DNA of 15,554 bases. It comes from Vitreoscilla sp. (GTDB lineage Bacteria; Pseudomonadota; Gammaproteobacteria; Burkholderiales; Burkholderiaceae). The stretch is taken from positions 1-15,554 of the forward strand of contig JACMOG010000551.1 in NCBI GenBank assembly GCA_014378125.1. Reading direction: 5' to 3'. A program made the position numbers and the translations under genes. Within the stretch, counting starts at the first letter, position 1. Every line of letters begins with the position of its first letter. Below, piece by piece: positions 14,287-15,554 of the stretch. The notes below the pieces were generated by a model. That model was not told the origin of the DNA, searched no databases, and saw nothing but the letters and a program-made list of their open reading frames with translations.

Positions 14287-15554
14287 AGCGCACGTCCGCC
14301 GACGCCGCCGACAACGCCGACGATCCGGGCTATTCCGGCGAGCCGGCCCCGCATCCCGAAGGGGTGAAGCACGCGGTGCTGCACGGCTTCACGCGGCGCG
14401 AGTCCATCGCCCGCGATGCGATGCTCACCGACCTTCAGCGCGAGTCTTTCGGCTACTTCCTGCACGAGGTCAACGAGGCCAACGGCCTGGTCAGCGACAA
14501 GACCTCGCGCGACTGGCCCGCCAGCATCGCCGCCGTGGGCATGGCGCTCACCGCCTACCCGGTGGGCGTGCAGCGCGCGTTGATGACGCACGCGCAGGCG
14601 CTGCAGCGCACCCTGCTCACGCTGCGCACGCTGGCGTCGTTCGAACAGGGCGAGTCGCCCGCCGCGTCCGGCTACCGCGGCTTCTTCTATCACTTCCTCG
14701 ACATGGAGACCGGCGAGCGCGCGTGGGAGTGCGAGCTGTCCACCATCGATACCGCGCTGCTGATGGCCGGCGTGCTCACCGTGGCGGCCTACTTCCATGC
14801 CGACACGCCCGACGAGGCCGAGGTGCGGCGGCTGGCCACCGCGCTGTACGAGCGCGTCGAGTGGGACTGGATGGTGGGCGAGCAGGGCACGATCTGCCAT
14901 GGCTGGAAGCCCGAGACGGGCAAGCTGCCGTGGCACTGGGAAGGCTACGACGAGGCGCTGGTCCTGTACCTGCTGGCGCTGGGCTCGCCCACGCACGGCA
15001 TCCCGCAGCACTCGTACGACGCGTGGTGCACCACCTATCAGTGGAAAGAGGTCGAGGGCATCGAATACCTGCACGCCGGCCCGTTGTTCATCCACCAGAT
15101 GTCGCACCTGTGGGTCGATTTCCGCGGCCTGCGCGACGCCTTCATGCGCGAGCACGACAGCGACTACTTCATCAACAGCCGCCTCGGCGCGCACGTGCAG
15201 CAGCGCTACGCCATCCGCAATCCGCGCCGCCACGCGCTGTACGGCGAGTTCGCGTGGGGCATCACCGCCAGCGACGGCCCGGGCGCCGTGCGCTGGCGCC
15301 AGCCCGTGGAGTCGCCGTTCTTCGACTACGTGGCGCGCGGCGTGCCCGACGGGCCCGACGACGGCACGCTGGCGCCCTGGGCGGTGGTGGCGTCGCTGCC
15401 GTTCGCGCCGGAGATCGTGCTGCCCCCCATCCCCATCCTCCGCCCCATCCAGCTGCACGTGGCCAATCCGTACGGCTACAAGGCGTCGTTCAACGCGAGC
15501 TTTCCCAGCGATCGTAAACACGCGTTCGGCTGGGTCTCGCCCTATCTCTTCGGC
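14283..15554 (+). CDS. GH144/glycoamylase-domain protein (partial, 3' end beyond window)
   Basis: The reading frame from the ATG at 14283 stays open for 424 codons to the window end. The protein carries the glycoamylase domain (PF10091 type) found in GH144 endo-beta-1,2-glucanases and in cyclic beta-1,2-glucan synthases. Visible blocks are LQRESFGYFLHEVNEANGLV near residues 51-70, SRDWPASIAAVGMALTAYPVGV, ELSTIDTALLMAGVL, GWKPETGKLPWHWEGYDEAL, GPLFIHQMSHLWVDFRGLRD and YGEFAWGITASDGPG. GH144 enzymes cut beta-1,2-glucans to sophoro-oligosaccharides. The ATG overlaps the GH39 stop by 4 bases, so the two are translationally coupled. The N-terminus (MKRTSADAADNADDPGYS) is charged and has no signal peptide, so the protein looks cytoplasmic, which is unusual for a family of mostly exported enzymes. 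The visible length is nearly the full family length. Exact specificity is unknown. Confidence 0.87.
   Translation, partial: MKRTSADAADNADDPGYSGEPAPHPEGVKHAVLHGFTRRESIARDAMLTDLQRESFGYFLHEVNEANGLVSDKTSRDWPASIAAVGMALTAYPVGVQRALMTHAQALQRTLLTLRTLASFEQGESPAASGYRGFFYHFLDMETGERAWECELSTIDTALLMAGVLTVAAYFHADTPDEAEVRRLATALYERVEWDWMVGEQGTICHGWKPETGKLPWHWEGYDEALVLYLLALGSPTHGIPQHSYDAWCTTYQWKEVEGIEYLHAGPLFIHQMSHLWVDFRGLRDAFMREHDSDYFINSRLGAHVQQRYAIRNPRRHALYGEFAWGITASDGPGAVRWRQPVESPFFDYVARGVPDGPDDGTLAPWAVVASLPFAPEIVLPPIPILRPIQLHVANPYGYKASFNASFPSDRKHAFGWVSPYLFG

Noticed and set aside
13779..15521. Minus-strand 580-codon frame and a plus-strand frame (14207-15517) over the right end
   Set aside because: Both overlap the frame starting at 14283, which carries clear glycoamylase-domain motifs and remains open to the edge.
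1..15554. Mobile element, phage, CRISPR, tRNA or defence system
   Set aside because: No transposase, integrase, terminal repeats, regular spacer array, cloverleaf or nuclease/defence gene was seen; all genes are metabolic, transport or envelope types with uniform composition.

Overview
The window is very GC-rich proteobacterial DNA, densely packed with short gaps and made almost entirely of carbohydrate-acquisition genes. The TonB-dependent receptor, the Sec and Tat signal peptides, the periplasmic YceI protein and the general gene style point to a Gram-negative bacterium. My best guess is a Burkholderiales member of the Roseateles/Mitsuaria kind or a Xanthomonadales member; this rests on gene style only. 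No RNA genes, CRISPR arrays, insertion sequences or integration scars were seen, and no stretch longer than about 210 bases lacks a gene.

Region 1 (1-8293, all minus strand) is an alpha-galactoside-type (or alpha-GalNAc-type) utilisation locus. In transcription order it holds a DeoR/AgaR-like repressor, a regulatory gap with a strong palindrome, a TonB-dependent receptor, an exported metal-dependent amidohydrolase, a Tat-exported GH36-type alpha-galactosidase, a DMT/EamA transporter and the start of a GatZ/KbaZ (tagatose-bisphosphate aldolase accessory subunit) gene cut by the window edge. The last five genes overlap by 4 bases or are 2 bases apart, so they form one operon. It reads as a route across the cell: outer-membrane uptake, periplasmic cleavage, inner-membrane import, and cytoplasmic tagatose-6-phosphate-type catabolism. 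The kinase, isomerase and catalytic aldolase are not in view and would be expected further left. The repressor gene promoter and the operon promoter both carry CTTTCG/CGAAAG inverted repeats placed identically over the -10 box, which indicates autoregulation and direct control of the operon.

Region 2 (8402-9661, minus) is a secreted GH27 alpha-galactosidase directly upstream of the repressor gene, with its own and different palindrome in front of it. Region 3 (9762-11046) holds a divergent pair: yceI-like (minus) and a membrane-anchored SRPBCC protein (plus). Region 4 (11056-12543, minus) is a POT-family proton-coupled peptide transporter with a TTG start. Region 5 (12697 to the right edge, plus) is a two-gene unit: a GH39 glycosidase with a Tat-like leader, overlapped by ATGA with a GH144/glycoamylase-like protein that lacks an evident signal peptide and runs off the window.

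The most interesting signals are the matched operator-promoter architecture at the two DeoR-controlled promoters, the exported amidohydrolase of unknown substrate inside a glycoside operon, the use of a DMT carrier instead of a PTS or MFS importer in a tagatose-type pathway, the unassigned palindrome before the GH27 gene, and the apparently cytoplasmic GH144 protein.
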